A DNA stretch of 64,000 nt from Pseudoalteromonas luteoviolacea (lineage in GTDB: Bacteria > Pseudomonadota > Gammaproteobacteria > Enterobacterales > Alteromonadaceae). The position numbers and the translations under genes were made by a program. This document shows positions 28,868 to 37,337 of the stretch, in pieces. Each line of letters opens with the position of its first letter. Within the stretch, counting starts at the first letter, position 1. Under the pieces are notes generated by a model. It did not search any database. It saw only the letters and a list, made by a program, of their open reading frames with translations, and was not told the origin of the DNA. Where the stretch lies: contig NZ_JAKFZS010000007.1 of the NCBI RefSeq assembly GCF_021654285.1, positions 186,001 to 250,000 on the forward strand. Direction: 5' to 3'.

Positions 28868-29142
28868 AGTTTTTAGGGGCATAAATCTTAAAAGGCGTAA
28901 GTCGAACTTTATTCTTAAAAAGGGTTAATGACAACGAACGAAATGAGTGCATTTCCTTTTCGTAAGGGTGACGAGTTACCGAAACGAAGTTTCGCAGTGC
29001 GAGGAAGTGAACGCATGGATGCGTTAAGGAACCAAGCTACAGGGATGTATTACAACATCGACTTTACTCCATTTACCAGCTACAGGCAACGGAGTTCCTT
29101 CCCATAGCATTAACCAATCCCCTATAAAGCGGGCAGTGTTGA
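28868..29142. other. Non-coding, rearranged-looking stretch
   Basis: No supported gene. It contains short partial inverted repeats (for example CGAAACGAAGTTTCG near 28980 and CGCATGGATGCG near 29012) and leads without any start signal into the gene remnant at 29143. It may be a scar of recombination or the left part of a deleted gene. Confidence 0.35.
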
Positions 29143-29992
29143 ACTCAGCTACTTTCGAACATAGTTGGGAAAAATATTGATAAAACGTTTTTGTATGGTG
29201 AGTATCAAGTCGAAATACACAGCATAGAATTACTCCAGACTTGGTTAGATAAACCTTGGGCTATTGTGCATGTTGTATATGATACAACGCCCAATGACGC
29301 AGATGATTCGGCTTATTCTGACGGTTATATCGTGATGCGTTTGGCGGACAATGCGTTAGAGCAGCTAACGGGCTTGAGCGAAGGTATTATTTATCGTCAA
29401 ACCAGCAGTGTTTCTCAGCAGGGTAAAACACAGTTAAAGCTGGTGGATGGCGACAAAAACGGTGACACAAATACTGCTTGGTATGATTTGGGGGATTTGC
29501 AATCAAACGTGGTGTTTTGAAGCAAACGATAGGGCACTTTGCCAATTTTACACTGCAAGTAGTGATACTTGGCAGGCGCCATTTTTATTGTCGCCAAATC
29601 TGCCAAGTGGTCAGCTGTTACGTACTAAATTTGTCAGTCTAGATTACAACTCTGAGGGCGTTTTAGGTGTATTAACCAATGGTTGGGATACTCATACTGC
29701 GGTAGGCCAATATTACCCGCAAAGCGATACATGGCAATGGCAGGAGGGAGTGGGTTTTTACAATATACACAATACTGGTGATATGCAGTTGGACAATGCT
29801 AGCAATTGGGTTGTCAAACTTGGCGATAACCTAAACACAGTGCCACTTCAGACAGAACATGCAGTAATGTTAGAGGACACAGATACGCGCCTTGCGCCCA
29901 TGTTGTTTGACTCAGGGGTTGGCATATACATAGGCTCAAACATATACAAAACACAAAGAGGGCAGATTTATATCTTAAGTCCAAAAGGCTAA
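29143..29992 (+). pseudogene. Frameshifted, 5'-truncated gene remnant (beta-propeller-like repeats)
   Basis: The frame is open from 29143 with no good start or ribosome site, and stops at 29520. The following 157 codons continue in another frame to 29992. Removing one T from the four-T run at 29515-29518 joins them smoothly (NVVF to EANDRALCQFYT). The product shows repeated motifs of the type FYTASSDTWQ and YYPQSDTWQW, and LRTKFVSLDYNSEG, which suggest a kelch- or propeller-like secreted domain. No family is assigned. It may be a decayed gene or carry a sequencing error at the homopolymer. A terminator follows. Confidence 0.6.
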
Positions 29993-30007
29993 TCATGAAA
30001 TTAAATG

Positions 30008-30041
30008 CAAAAGTAAGCAGCTGTTTCGGCTGCTACTTTTA
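30008..30041 (+). terminator. Intrinsic terminator after the gene remnant
   Basis: Stem AAAAGTAAGCAGC/GCTGCTACTTTT with one bulged A and a loop around TGTTTCG, about 16 bp after the stop at 29992. Confidence 0.7.
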
Positions 30042-30259
30042 TTGTGTTGGTCATCCTAGCTTATTTGTTGCGCTAGCGCTTGGTTTACCTAATAAAAGGC
30101 CACTTGACGTTAACTGAATGTACGTGTTTATTTTTTAATATGGGCACAAAACAAATACGAGAAAACCTTTTAACTGTGTATCTTACCGTTGCCACAAAAT
30201 GTTATGCTAAAGCTATAAGTTTATCCATATAATCAAATGGTTGAATAGTGAGAAATGTG

Positions 30260-31144
30260 ATGCTCACCAAACAAAACACCTCCATATTGTGCCCGACAAA
30301 TGATTTGGAGGCACATAGTATTATCGAGCTAGCAAAGCTACATGGCTTTGCTATTTTCGAAGGCCCCAGCTTTTGGGGGGCCACGCTTGCAGATGCATTA
30401 GCTGAACTCGATTTAAATACGTGTAAGCCTAACTTGTTGGCCATAGAGCTCCCCGATTTAGATGGTGAAGCGCAGCAATATTTGGGCCATACAGGCATTG
30501 TGCTGCACACCTTAGACCATCATCAGTATCCACAAAGTGATGCGCGGCATACCCTGTCTGCCATTGAGCAGTTTGCCGCTTTATTTTCATTGCCCTTATC
30601 GGATTATGAGCAATTGGTTGCGGCGAATGATAAAGGGTTTATCCCCGGATTGTTGGCAGCAGGAGCGAGTTACCAACAAATGCGACAAATTCGTGATGAT
30701 GAAGCACGTGTAAGAGGCGTTGCGCAAGAAAGAGCGCAGGCTTTTACGTGGCTTAACACAGCTTTGAGCTCGGTAATATCCACTGATGACGTCGTGTATT
30801 TAGCGTGTCCAGCAGATTACGTCAGAGTGATGAGTGAAGTTGCACAGTTTCCGACACAAGCCGCTTATGAACAAGCGCTCAGTTCTGGTACTGAGCTCAA
30901 ATTACGCCAGGTTGTGATTCAATATCAAAAACACAACACAACGACGCAAATAGAGGTGCTGGCAAATAAAAACAGAAACGCATTCAGTGAATTAGTCGCC
31001 AATTGGCCTTATTCATCGCTGCAAAGCTGGTTCGGCGGCCAAGCCCCAAACTATTTTTTTGGCGCCTCAGCAAAAAAAGACGCAATGGCGTGCTCGCATC
31101 AGTTTGATGAACTTTACGATCAAATAAAACACATTTTTAAATAA
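30260..31144 (+). CDS. DHH phosphoesterase-like protein
   Basis: 294 residues from ATG 30260; a GTG four codons upstream is also possible. No signal peptide or membrane segment. The product follows the DHH-family layout: an N-terminal ILCPTNDLEAHS (motif I-like), an Asp in AIELPDLDG (motif II), VLHTLDHHQYP (the DHH motif) and AANDKGF (motif IV-like Asp). The usual C-terminal DHHA1 domain with its GG motif is not evident. DHH enzymes hydrolyse phosphodiester or pyrophosphate bonds in short RNAs, cyclic dinucleotides or polyphosphate. It is followed 14 bp later by a 1299-residue protein, so the two almost certainly form an operon. The substrate is unknown. Confidence 0.6.
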   Translation: MLTKQNTSILCPTNDLEAHSIIELAKLHGFAIFEGPSFWGATLADALAELDLNTCKPNLLAIELPDLDGEAQQYLGHTGIVLHTLDHHQYPQSDARHTLSAIEQFAALFSLPLSDYEQLVAANDKGFIPGLLAAGASYQQMRQIRDDEARVRGVAQERAQAFTWLNTALSSVISTDDVVYLACPADYVRVMSEVAQFPTQAAYEQALSSGTELKLRQVVIQYQKHNTTTQIEVLANKNRNAFSELVANWPYSSLQSWFGGQAPNYFFGASAKKDAMACSHQFDELYDQIKHIFK

Positions 31145-31158
31145 GAATTATCAAGCGC

Positions 31159-34100
31159 ATGGAAGTAAACTCAATTTTAAATCATAACGAGTACTTTGTA
31201 GACTTAGAAGACGTCGCAGTGGTGACGCGTTATAACCCTCTACCAAAAAATCATTCAATCTTGCAACATATTGAAACTCAGTCACAGTTGCAAAATGCAC
31301 TCTGTCAGAAACCTTTGTTCTGGGCACAGATGAGTGTACATGATGCCGGTTTTACCATTGAAGAAGCTGTTTATTTTTGTCGTGATAAACGTAAAGTTGC
31401 TCAACTAACGCAGTTTGTAGAGCAATACCCTCAATATACCGTTGAAAACGTAGAAGTTTCTGGCCAGATATTTCAAGCATTACTTATGCCCAAAGGCACG
31501 GTCACAAAGCAATCTGCCAGTGAATTTTTTAATGTGTTTTTTGAATTTTCTAGGCCGCTACATAAATATCGCGCCACTTTTTATTACCCCTTTGATTTGG
31601 AAGGGGATACGGTTTTAAAGCACAAGCTTGATACAAAGCTCAGCGATAAGAACAAGCGTAAAGTATCGCTGAGCCGAGGTGATTTAAATATATCAGCGCC
31701 TCGGTATACATTTCATAGTATTGGGACAGATCAAGATAAATGGAGTCAGCAAGACAATACTGAGGTTCAAACATTTCTTTATTATAACCCTGAAGCGCAA
31801 GCGTGTTTTTTTGGTGAAAAGCCAGAGTCAAATAATAGCGTTAATACGTTTGAAGAGTATCGACTTAAACTTGATAACTGTTTTTTGGGCATTGATACGC
31901 CAGAAAAAAAACAAGCTAGATTGCAACGCCAACAAAGTAGAGCAAAGCAAAATGCGATGTACGAGCATGACGACGTCGCACCTGAACAGGTACAAGCTTT
32001 GACACAGAATGATCACTCGCCATGTGCGCGAATATCCGAGCTCGCATTGGTGCGTCATCCGATCTCCCGTGGCAGCTTTTTAATGGCAATTAACGCAGAA
32101 TATTCACCGCCTCAAGACGTTTTCAAACATGCTGTGTCAGTTTTGCGCACAATACAGAAACAACAAAAGCAAAGTTTATATAAAGGCGCGATTGAGGATG
32201 ATATATGGTGGTGGTGTATTTTGCTGGCGCCTTATGATGAGTCGTTAAAAACGAGCTTAAAACAAATGCAGCTCGGTCGTTGGCTAAACTTTAGTAATAA
32301 AGCGCGTATCTTATACCCGACGTTTGTTGAGCAAAAAGAAGAAGAAAAAATAGATTGCTTAGTGTTATTTTTAAACAATGTCGAGCATTTAACCTATGAT
32401 TGCTCAAAACCAAAAGGGCTGACCAGCTTAAATCAACAGCAGGATAATCGACAACCTATTTCACGTTACGTGATGCGCCTTTTGTCTTTGTTTTTTACTC
32501 AGCAAAATACCCCAAAAGAGCAAGATAATATCATTAAAAAGCTAGACCCACTGAGTCATAATCAGCACGACTCTCGTTTGTATTTAAATGCGACGTATGG
32601 GTTATGTGGTGGTTACCCACAATCTCAGCTTGGCGAAGATGTATTGGCACAAATCACGAGTTTAGCAACCATGGTCGATGTGCAAAAGAATCGCTTTGAC
32701 TTTTATCCGACGGGCTATGCGTACAATAAAGAGTTTGTCACAAACTTAATAGACTCACAGGCATATCGACGCTGGAAAGGCATAGGTTCTGAAACCGGTT
32801 TTAATGAGAGTGCGACAGTGACAGTGGGTTTTGGGGCTTATGCGTCAGATCATATCTTTCCGCATTGGCATACGATTTATCGACACTTTTTTAATTATGC
32901 TCTTTTGACGCGTGAAGCTTTGACGTGCTTTAAGCGAGCAATGAATCAGGCAACAGATAAATTAGCAGGCGAAAATACCAGTACCAAGCCTGAAAACAAT
33001 TATCGTGAGATACGCCGTAACTTCATTTTATTTATGAATCGTTATTGGTTTAAACATTTAAGCCATGAACAGCAAGGTTTGGAAATCTTTTCAAAACTCT
33101 ATACGGCAAAATCACTTGATGTGCATTTTAATCTTGTCAAAGAGCAAGTCTCTTTTGCTGATGATTATATGGAGAGTTGGCGTAACATATATTTTGTCAA
33201 TAAAGCAGACCATACAGGTCAAGTGGCGACGTTGTTGGCGCTACTCGCTATTGCATCTGCATGGCCAAGTGACTTGCCTGTATTTAGTTCGGATATTTTT
33301 AGCCGCTTTTTACTGGTTGTTCTGATAGGATTTTTTATCCTGCTTGGTGTGAAAACTAAATTGTTTTCAGCAATTTATGGCGTGCTTGACTTTGCAAGTT
33401 TACCAAGGGCGTTGTATCAGTATGCATATCATAAAATATCTTCTATGCCTTTTATTAGACACTTTTTTAGCAAGGGCGAAAAAGAACTAGTTCAGCATTA
33501 TGAAGCGCATTGGGATGACAAGCTATCGCAAGCCGTTGAGCAAGCATCTTTAATCCAAGACATGCCGACTTTAGCGTCAAAGCCGTCACTTAAATATGCG
33601 TTGATCAGAGTTCAAGCTATTTATACGAATGTGTATCAAAATATGACTTCTCGCCATGCACTTTTGAGCCTTGCATCAAAACTCAGTGAGTTAGAAGCCC
33701 TCTCTCTTGAGTACGCAGAGGGCATTTACCGCGTTGACGATAACTCGGTGCACGAGCTGGTTGAGCGTATTGAGCGGGCGCTGCAACAAGAGTATAAAGG
33801 CACCCAATTTGTTGTTAATTACATTGAGGGTGTGACTAATGACAACTTTATTGAGTCAAAGCAGGCTTTGTTCAAAGCGGGACAGAGTAGGGCTGAGCAG
33901 TTAAGTATTGAAATGCGCACTGACTCAAATGAGCCAGTTAACCTTGATAGCACGCACGGGTATTGCCTACAGCAAGCCTTTTATGAGGCTGAACTAAATG
34001 ACTATGCCAAAGTTGCTAAGCTCACTAACCCCAAGTTTATTAAGCGCCACTATGCACAAAGCGTTGATCAAATCAGTAATGGTCAGGGTTTTGTAAATCT

Positions 34101-35058
34101 AGATAGCAAACTGGCTTACCTTTACTTTTCTGGCAATCAGTTGTCTAAAATTAAGCAAGAATTTGTACAAACAGCGGATGACCTATTGCACTTTGAAAAG
34201 CATATTCGTCAACTCAAAGGCGAGCTGTTAAATAAGTTGTTGTCTTATTTAGAGAGCAATGAAGACGCTGTATTTACAGACATGATTAAGGAGCATAAGG
34301 GCGATAAGGCTATTTTACGGATCAAGCTTAAAACCTTATTGTGGGGCAGTGAACAAGCGTTGTTTGTACTTCCGGCTTCTCAAGGCTTTAAAGTGTTGGC
34401 TAAATTAATGGCGTGGACTAAAGACTGGTCTATTAGTAAAAAAAGCACAGAAGCCAATGGCTCGCCGGTGACAACTACGTACCCGATAACTCAGGTATTT
34501 TCTTTGGTATTTTGTCATCACGATGCACCAGCAAGCTTAATACAGCAACATGCAATCAACCTAACTAAAAGCGTTAATTATGATGGTAAAAATAATGGCT
34601 ATAGAGTCGTTGTGTTAGAGCAAGGTGATTTGGCGTGTTTAGAGGCGCATGACAATATTATTTGTTATTCCGGTGAACAGGCGGCGTATATGAATAGTAT
34701 CGTTCCAGCAAGTTTGAATACGATGGACCTATGCAAATTAGGGAGTGACTTGCGTCATTTTGTTGCTAAAGACACGATTGAAAACCTTGCTTCTAATCAT
34801 GAAAGTATGGCTGCTTTACTCGTGGCTGAGCAGCAATTTGCATTTACTGCTGGTATCGACAGCACTCAGTTGCATGCATTTATGTCTTTGGTCAGTAAGG
34901 TGTTGATGGGAGATGAATGCGCTTTTGAATCAAGTTTGTCTCAGCGCCAAAGTATGTGGTTATTGCTCGTGGAGTTTTGGGATTACATTAGACTTGAATA
35001 TCAGCATGAAACATTAAGCTCACCATCAACAACACAGGCGCATAGCGTGAGCCATTAA
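31159..35058 (+). CDS. 1299-residue protein of unknown function with a central pair of membrane helices
   Basis: I do not recognise this protein. It has no signal peptide. A soluble N-terminal half (1-680) ends in helix-rich sequence (about 590-680). Two closely spaced hydrophobic helices follow (about 688-704 and 714-732), and then a second large helical soluble half (about 760-1299). Both ends should therefore face the cytoplasm. The long-helices-then-helical-hairpin layout recalls CorA-type proteins, but the GMN motif is absent and there is a large extra C-terminal part; this comparison is weak. It is co-transcribed with the DHH-like gene. The ribosome site is weak. The locus is flanked by a gene remnant and repeats on one side and a tRNA array on the other. 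Confidence 0.6.
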   Translation: MEVNSILNHNEYFVDLEDVAVVTRYNPLPKNHSILQHIETQSQLQNALCQKPLFWAQMSVHDAGFTIEEAVYFCRDKRKVAQLTQFVEQYPQYTVENVEVSGQIFQALLMPKGTVTKQSASEFFNVFFEFSRPLHKYRATFYYPFDLEGDTVLKHKLDTKLSDKNKRKVSLSRGDLNISAPRYTFHSIGTDQDKWSQQDNTEVQTFLYYNPEAQACFFGEKPESNNSVNTFEEYRLKLDNCFLGIDTPEKKQARLQRQQSRAKQNAMYEHDDVAPEQVQALTQNDHSPCARISELALVRHPISRGSFLMAINAEYSPPQDVFKHAVSVLRTIQKQQKQSLYKGAIEDDIWWWCILLAPYDESLKTSLKQMQLGRWLNFSNKARILYPTFVEQKEEEKIDCLVLFLNNVEHLTYDCSKPKGLTSLNQQQDNRQPISRYVMRLLSLFFTQQNTPKEQDNIIKKLDPLSHNQHDSRLYLNATYGLCGGYPQSQLGEDVLAQITSLATMVDVQKNRFDFYPTGYAYNKEFVTNLIDSQAYRRWKGIGSETGFNESATVTVGFGAYASDHIFPHWHTIYRHFFNYALLTREALTCFKRAMNQATDKLAGENTSTKPENNYREIRRNFILFMNRYWFKHLSHEQQGLEIFSKLYTAKSLDVHFNLVKEQVSFADDYMESWRNIYFVNKADHTGQVATLLALLAIASAWPSDLPVFSSDIFSRFLLVVLIGFFILLGVKTKLFSAIYGVLDFASLPRALYQYAYHKISSMPFIRHFFSKGEKELVQHYEAHWDDKLSQAVEQASLIQDMPTLASKPSLKYALIRVQAIYTNVYQNMTSRHALLSLASKLSELEALSLEYAEGIYRVDDNSVHELVERIERALQQEYKGTQFVVNYIEGVTNDNFIESKQALFKAGQSRAEQLSIEMRTDSNEPVNLDSTHGYCLQQAFYEAELNDYAKVAKLTNPKFIKRHYAQSVDQISNGQGFVNLDSKLAYLYFSGNQLSKIKQEFVQTADDLLHFEKHIRQLKGELLNKLLSYLESNEDAVFTDMIKEHKGDKAILRIKLKTLLWGSEQALFVLPASQGFKVLAKLMAWTKDWSISKKSTEANGSPVTTTYPITQVFSLVFCHHDAPASLIQQHAINLTKSVNYDGKNNGYRVVVLEQGDLACLEAHDNIICYSGEQAAYMNSIVPASLNTMDLCKLGSDLRHFVAKDTIENLASNHESMAALLVAEQQFAFTAGIDSTQLHAFMSLVSKVLMGDECAFESSLSQRQSMWLLLVEFWDYIRLEYQHETLSSPSTTQAHSVSH

Positions 35059-35073
35059 CGTCTGAGTTATTTA

Positions 35074-35099
35074 ACCGTGTTGTTGAATAACAGCACGGT
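35074..35099 (+). terminator. Hairpin after the DHH/giant-protein operon
   Basis: Eleven-base stem ACCGTGTTGTT/AACAGCACGGT with one G-U pair and a four-base loop, 16 bp past the stop. No T tract follows, so termination is only probable. Confidence 0.5.
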
Positions 35100-35191
35100 C
35101 ATTCTGTGACTGCGAGGTGCTCTGATAAGATTTACTACATGCTTACGCCAAAGCGCAACAACAGGCGCAGTTACCCTAACAGGTTAAGTGC

Positions 35192-35683
35192 CTAGCTATT
35201 TTTTTTATTCCACCCGATAAACATAAAGGTACTTATAATCATCACACAGACCCAAAGGTACTTTGCTAAATCATGCTGGTTTTCTTTTTTATGCATATAA
35301 GATTCAAACCGATATAGAACAGTCCCGTTATTTTCCATGTAGGTAATTTGGTTCCCACTTTGTGTAATTTTTAGGTTCAATCTGTCGCCAACTCGAATGT
35401 AATCTTTGAGTTTTGTACAAGTATTTGAAGGGATAACTTCGTGTAGCGAGATCCAGAGTTTACGAGGTGCACCTTGAAGTAATAGGTTGATAGTACCTGC
35501 TGAACCATAACGGGAGCTTCCCTTTTTAGGGTTACAGCAGGTAAGTTCTGTGACGGTGCTTGATATACTATGATACTTTTGTTGAAGAACAGATTTTCTC
35601 TCAAAACTATCAAGCGAAAAGATAAACTTGAATAAAGCGAACGTAAATAAACTGGCTGCAAGGATGAGCTTGGCTCGCCTCAC
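35192..35683 (-). CDS. Putative two-helix membrane protein, start uncertain
   Basis: The open frame extends upstream into the first tRNA-Val, so the real start must be inside it; a GTG at 35683 is a guess and has no clear ribosome site. From there 163 residues: a membrane helix (about 5-22), an exposed domain with two adjacent Cys (CCNPKKGSSRYGS), and a C-terminal helix (about 138-156, KYLWVCVMIISTFMFIG). The two-helix layout resembles DUF3592-type proteins, which is only a suggestion. Confidence 0.45.
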   Translation of the reverse strand: MRRAKLILAASLFTFALFKFIFSLDSFERKSVLQQKYHSISSTVTELTCCNPKKGSSRYGSAGTINLLLQGAPRKLWISLHEVIPSNTCTKLKDYIRVGDRLNLKITQSGNQITYMENNGTVLYRFESYMHKKENQHDLAKYLWVCVMIISTFMFIGWNKKNS

Positions 35684-35842
35684 GATAATGTGAGCGTTAC
35701 CATTGATCTTGTCTTCTAATGATGGTCTTGCCAAAAATGCTTCCAGATTTATTATGTAAAAGGCAGAAAATACGAAACACGCTATTTTTGCATTTATTAA
35801 TATAAATGTGAAGTTGCAATAAGATAAGGGAATAAAACAATT

Positions 35843-35919
35843 TGGTACGACCGAGTGGATTCGAACCACCGACCCCTACCATGTCAAGGTAGTGCTCTAA
35901 CCAACTGAGCTACGGTCGT
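35843..35919 (-). tRNA. tRNA-Val (anticodon GAC), copy 4 in transcription order
   Basis: 77 nt including CCA. Acceptor ACGACCG/CGGTCGT, anticodon loop TTGACAT. The anticodon stem has the A/T variant (CTACC/GGTAG). Confidence 0.95.
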
Positions 35920-35952
35920 ACTATAGATGTGTGTTACTTAACAAGGTTAAGT

Positions 35953-36029
35953 TGGTACGACCGAGTGGATTCGAACCACCGACCCCCACCATGTCAAGGT
36001 GGTGCTCTAACCAACTGAGCTACGGTCGT
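35953..36029 (-). tRNA. tRNA-Val (anticodon GAC), copy 3 in transcription order
   Basis: 77 nt including CCA, identical to its neighbours except for one compensated pair: the anticodon stem is CCACC/GGTGG. Confidence 0.95.
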
Positions 36030-36060
36030 ACTATAGAGATTGACTTAATTTAGCTAAAGT

Positions 36061-36137
36061 TGGTACGACCGAGTGGATTCGAACCACCGACCCCTACCAT
36101 GTCAAGGTAGTGCTCTAACCAACTGAGCTACGGTCGT
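36061..36137 (-). tRNA. tRNA-Val (anticodon GAC), copy 2 in transcription order
   Basis: 77 nt including CCA. The anticodon stem CTACC/GGTAG is the same variant as in the copy at 35843. Confidence 0.95.
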
Positions 36138-36172
36138 ATCATATAAGTATTTTACACTTAACTAAATTAAGT

Positions 36173-36249
36173 TGGTACGACCGAGTGGATTCGAACCACC
36201 GACCCCCACCATGTCAAGGTGGTGCTCTAACCAACTGAGCTACGGTCGT
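36173..36249 (-). tRNA. tRNA-Val (anticodon GAC), copy 1 in transcription order
   Basis: 77 nt including CCA. The anticodon stem CCACC/GGTGG is the same variant as in the copy at 35953. First gene after the promoter. Confidence 0.95.
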
Positions 36250-36281
36250 ACAGTGTGCCGTGTTTCTTGGCAACGGCGGCT

Positions 36282-36310
36282 AATATATAGTGCTCTGCGA
36301 AATGGATCAA
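36282..36310 (-). promoter_or_regulatory. Promoter of the tRNA-Val array
   Basis: Minus strand TTGATC, 17-bp spacer, TATATT, then a GC-rich discriminator (AGCCGCCG). It lies about 30 bp before the first tRNA. The discriminator suggests stringent control. Confidence 0.7.
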
Positions 36311-36350
36311 GTATCTTTGCTAAATTTTTGTTTGTCTGCGGTTTTTTCGA

Positions 36351-37337
36351 TCACAACGGACTAACTTTGCACACTTTGTAGAAGTTTTGCCACCAAAAAA
36401 CGTGCTCCTTTGCTGATTGCTTTAACTCCACTAATAAAGGTGTGATGATGTTAGGGTAGTCTTGTTGGCCAAATTTATGTGAGAAAGTTTCAAAGTGGGG
36501 CTCCACATCATGTAAACGTTTAACCAGTTGTGATTGATACGCTTGAATATCTTGAATGTAGAACTTTTGAAATACATTGTTGAGTACTTGAGCGCGCTTT
36601 TTGTTTTTCCCAGCAGGACAGACTTTATGCTCTAAATCTAACGAGTTGAGCCACGTTGTGGTTGTCTGATTCCAAGCAATTTGGGATCGGGTACTGGTGA
36701 TGAGGCTTTGCACATAATTATTGTTATTTAGTTTCTCAAGGGCGTCTGTCAGCATCTCGCCATCGGCTTTGTTTGGTTCACTTAAGCTATCTATTAAGCT
36801 GCTTAGCGTATTTAGCGCTTCCAAGGCATGAATTTCCCCTTGGCTAGTCTCACGCTGAACTTCACTGAAGGTCAGTGTATAAAACTGATTCAATTCTTTT
36901 TCATGGGAAAATACGTAAGCCAGCATGGGGTAGAGCTGCGCAAGCTTCTCCTGCCTTGCAAGGTTTAAGGCTTGCTGCACATCTTGTGATGTTCTATCGT
37001 CATCAATACATGCTTGCGCATAACGTATAAAGTTAAGGTTATATTTAAATTGTTCGCTGGGCTTAGCGAGCTTGCCTAATTGATTATTATGATTGGCAAT
37101 ATGTGTAGAAACACGGCAATGCCCGAGTTTGGCAAGATCTATGACGGAGATGGAGTAGCTGGCTTTTGGTTTGTTGATGGCTGAGTGTGGCAGCACACTC
37201 AGCGATCCGATAGATAACCCGTCGGTATTGAACACCTTGCCAAGGCGTTCTGTATACGTTTGGTTTGTGTCACTGGGTGCTGGTGTGCACCCAAACAAAA
37301 CCGTGCTAAGTGCTAAGAGCAGCAGTTTGCATTTCAA
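36351..37337 (-). CDS. DUF3080 family lipoprotein
   Basis: 328 residues from a TTG start preceded by GAGGAG. A lipoprotein signal (LSTVLFGC lipobox) is followed by a helical domain with RLGKVFNTDG near the N-terminus and VFWWQNFYKVC at the end, matching DUF3080 as I recall it. The function is unknown; probably anchored in the envelope. It overlaps the end of the MATE exporter gene by 32 bp, so the two are translationally coupled. Confidence 0.8.
   Translation of the reverse strand: MKCKLLLLALSTVLFGCTPAPSDTNQTYTERLGKVFNTDGLSIGSLSVLPHSAINKPKASYSISVIDLAKLGHCRVSTHIANHNNQLGKLAKPSEQFKYNLNFIRYAQACIDDDRTSQDVQQALNLARQEKLAQLYPMLAYVFSHEKELNQFYTLTFSEVQRETSQGEIHALEALNTLSSLIDSLSEPNKADGEMLTDALEKLNNNNYVQSLITSTRSQIAWNQTTTTWLNSLDLEHKVCPAGKNKKRAQVLNNVFQKFYIQDIQAYQSQLVKRLHDVEPHFETFSHKFGQQDYPNIITPLLVELKQSAKEHVFWWQNFYKVCKVSPL

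Noticed and set aside
29995..30114. Short frame beginning MKLN after the gene remnant, considered as a third leader peptide
   Set aside because: It lacks the LS, TP and IAGG positions and runs through the terminator hairpin at 30008-30041.
36172..36381. Open frame across a tRNA-Val
   Set aside because: It is the antisense of the tRNA and its promoter.
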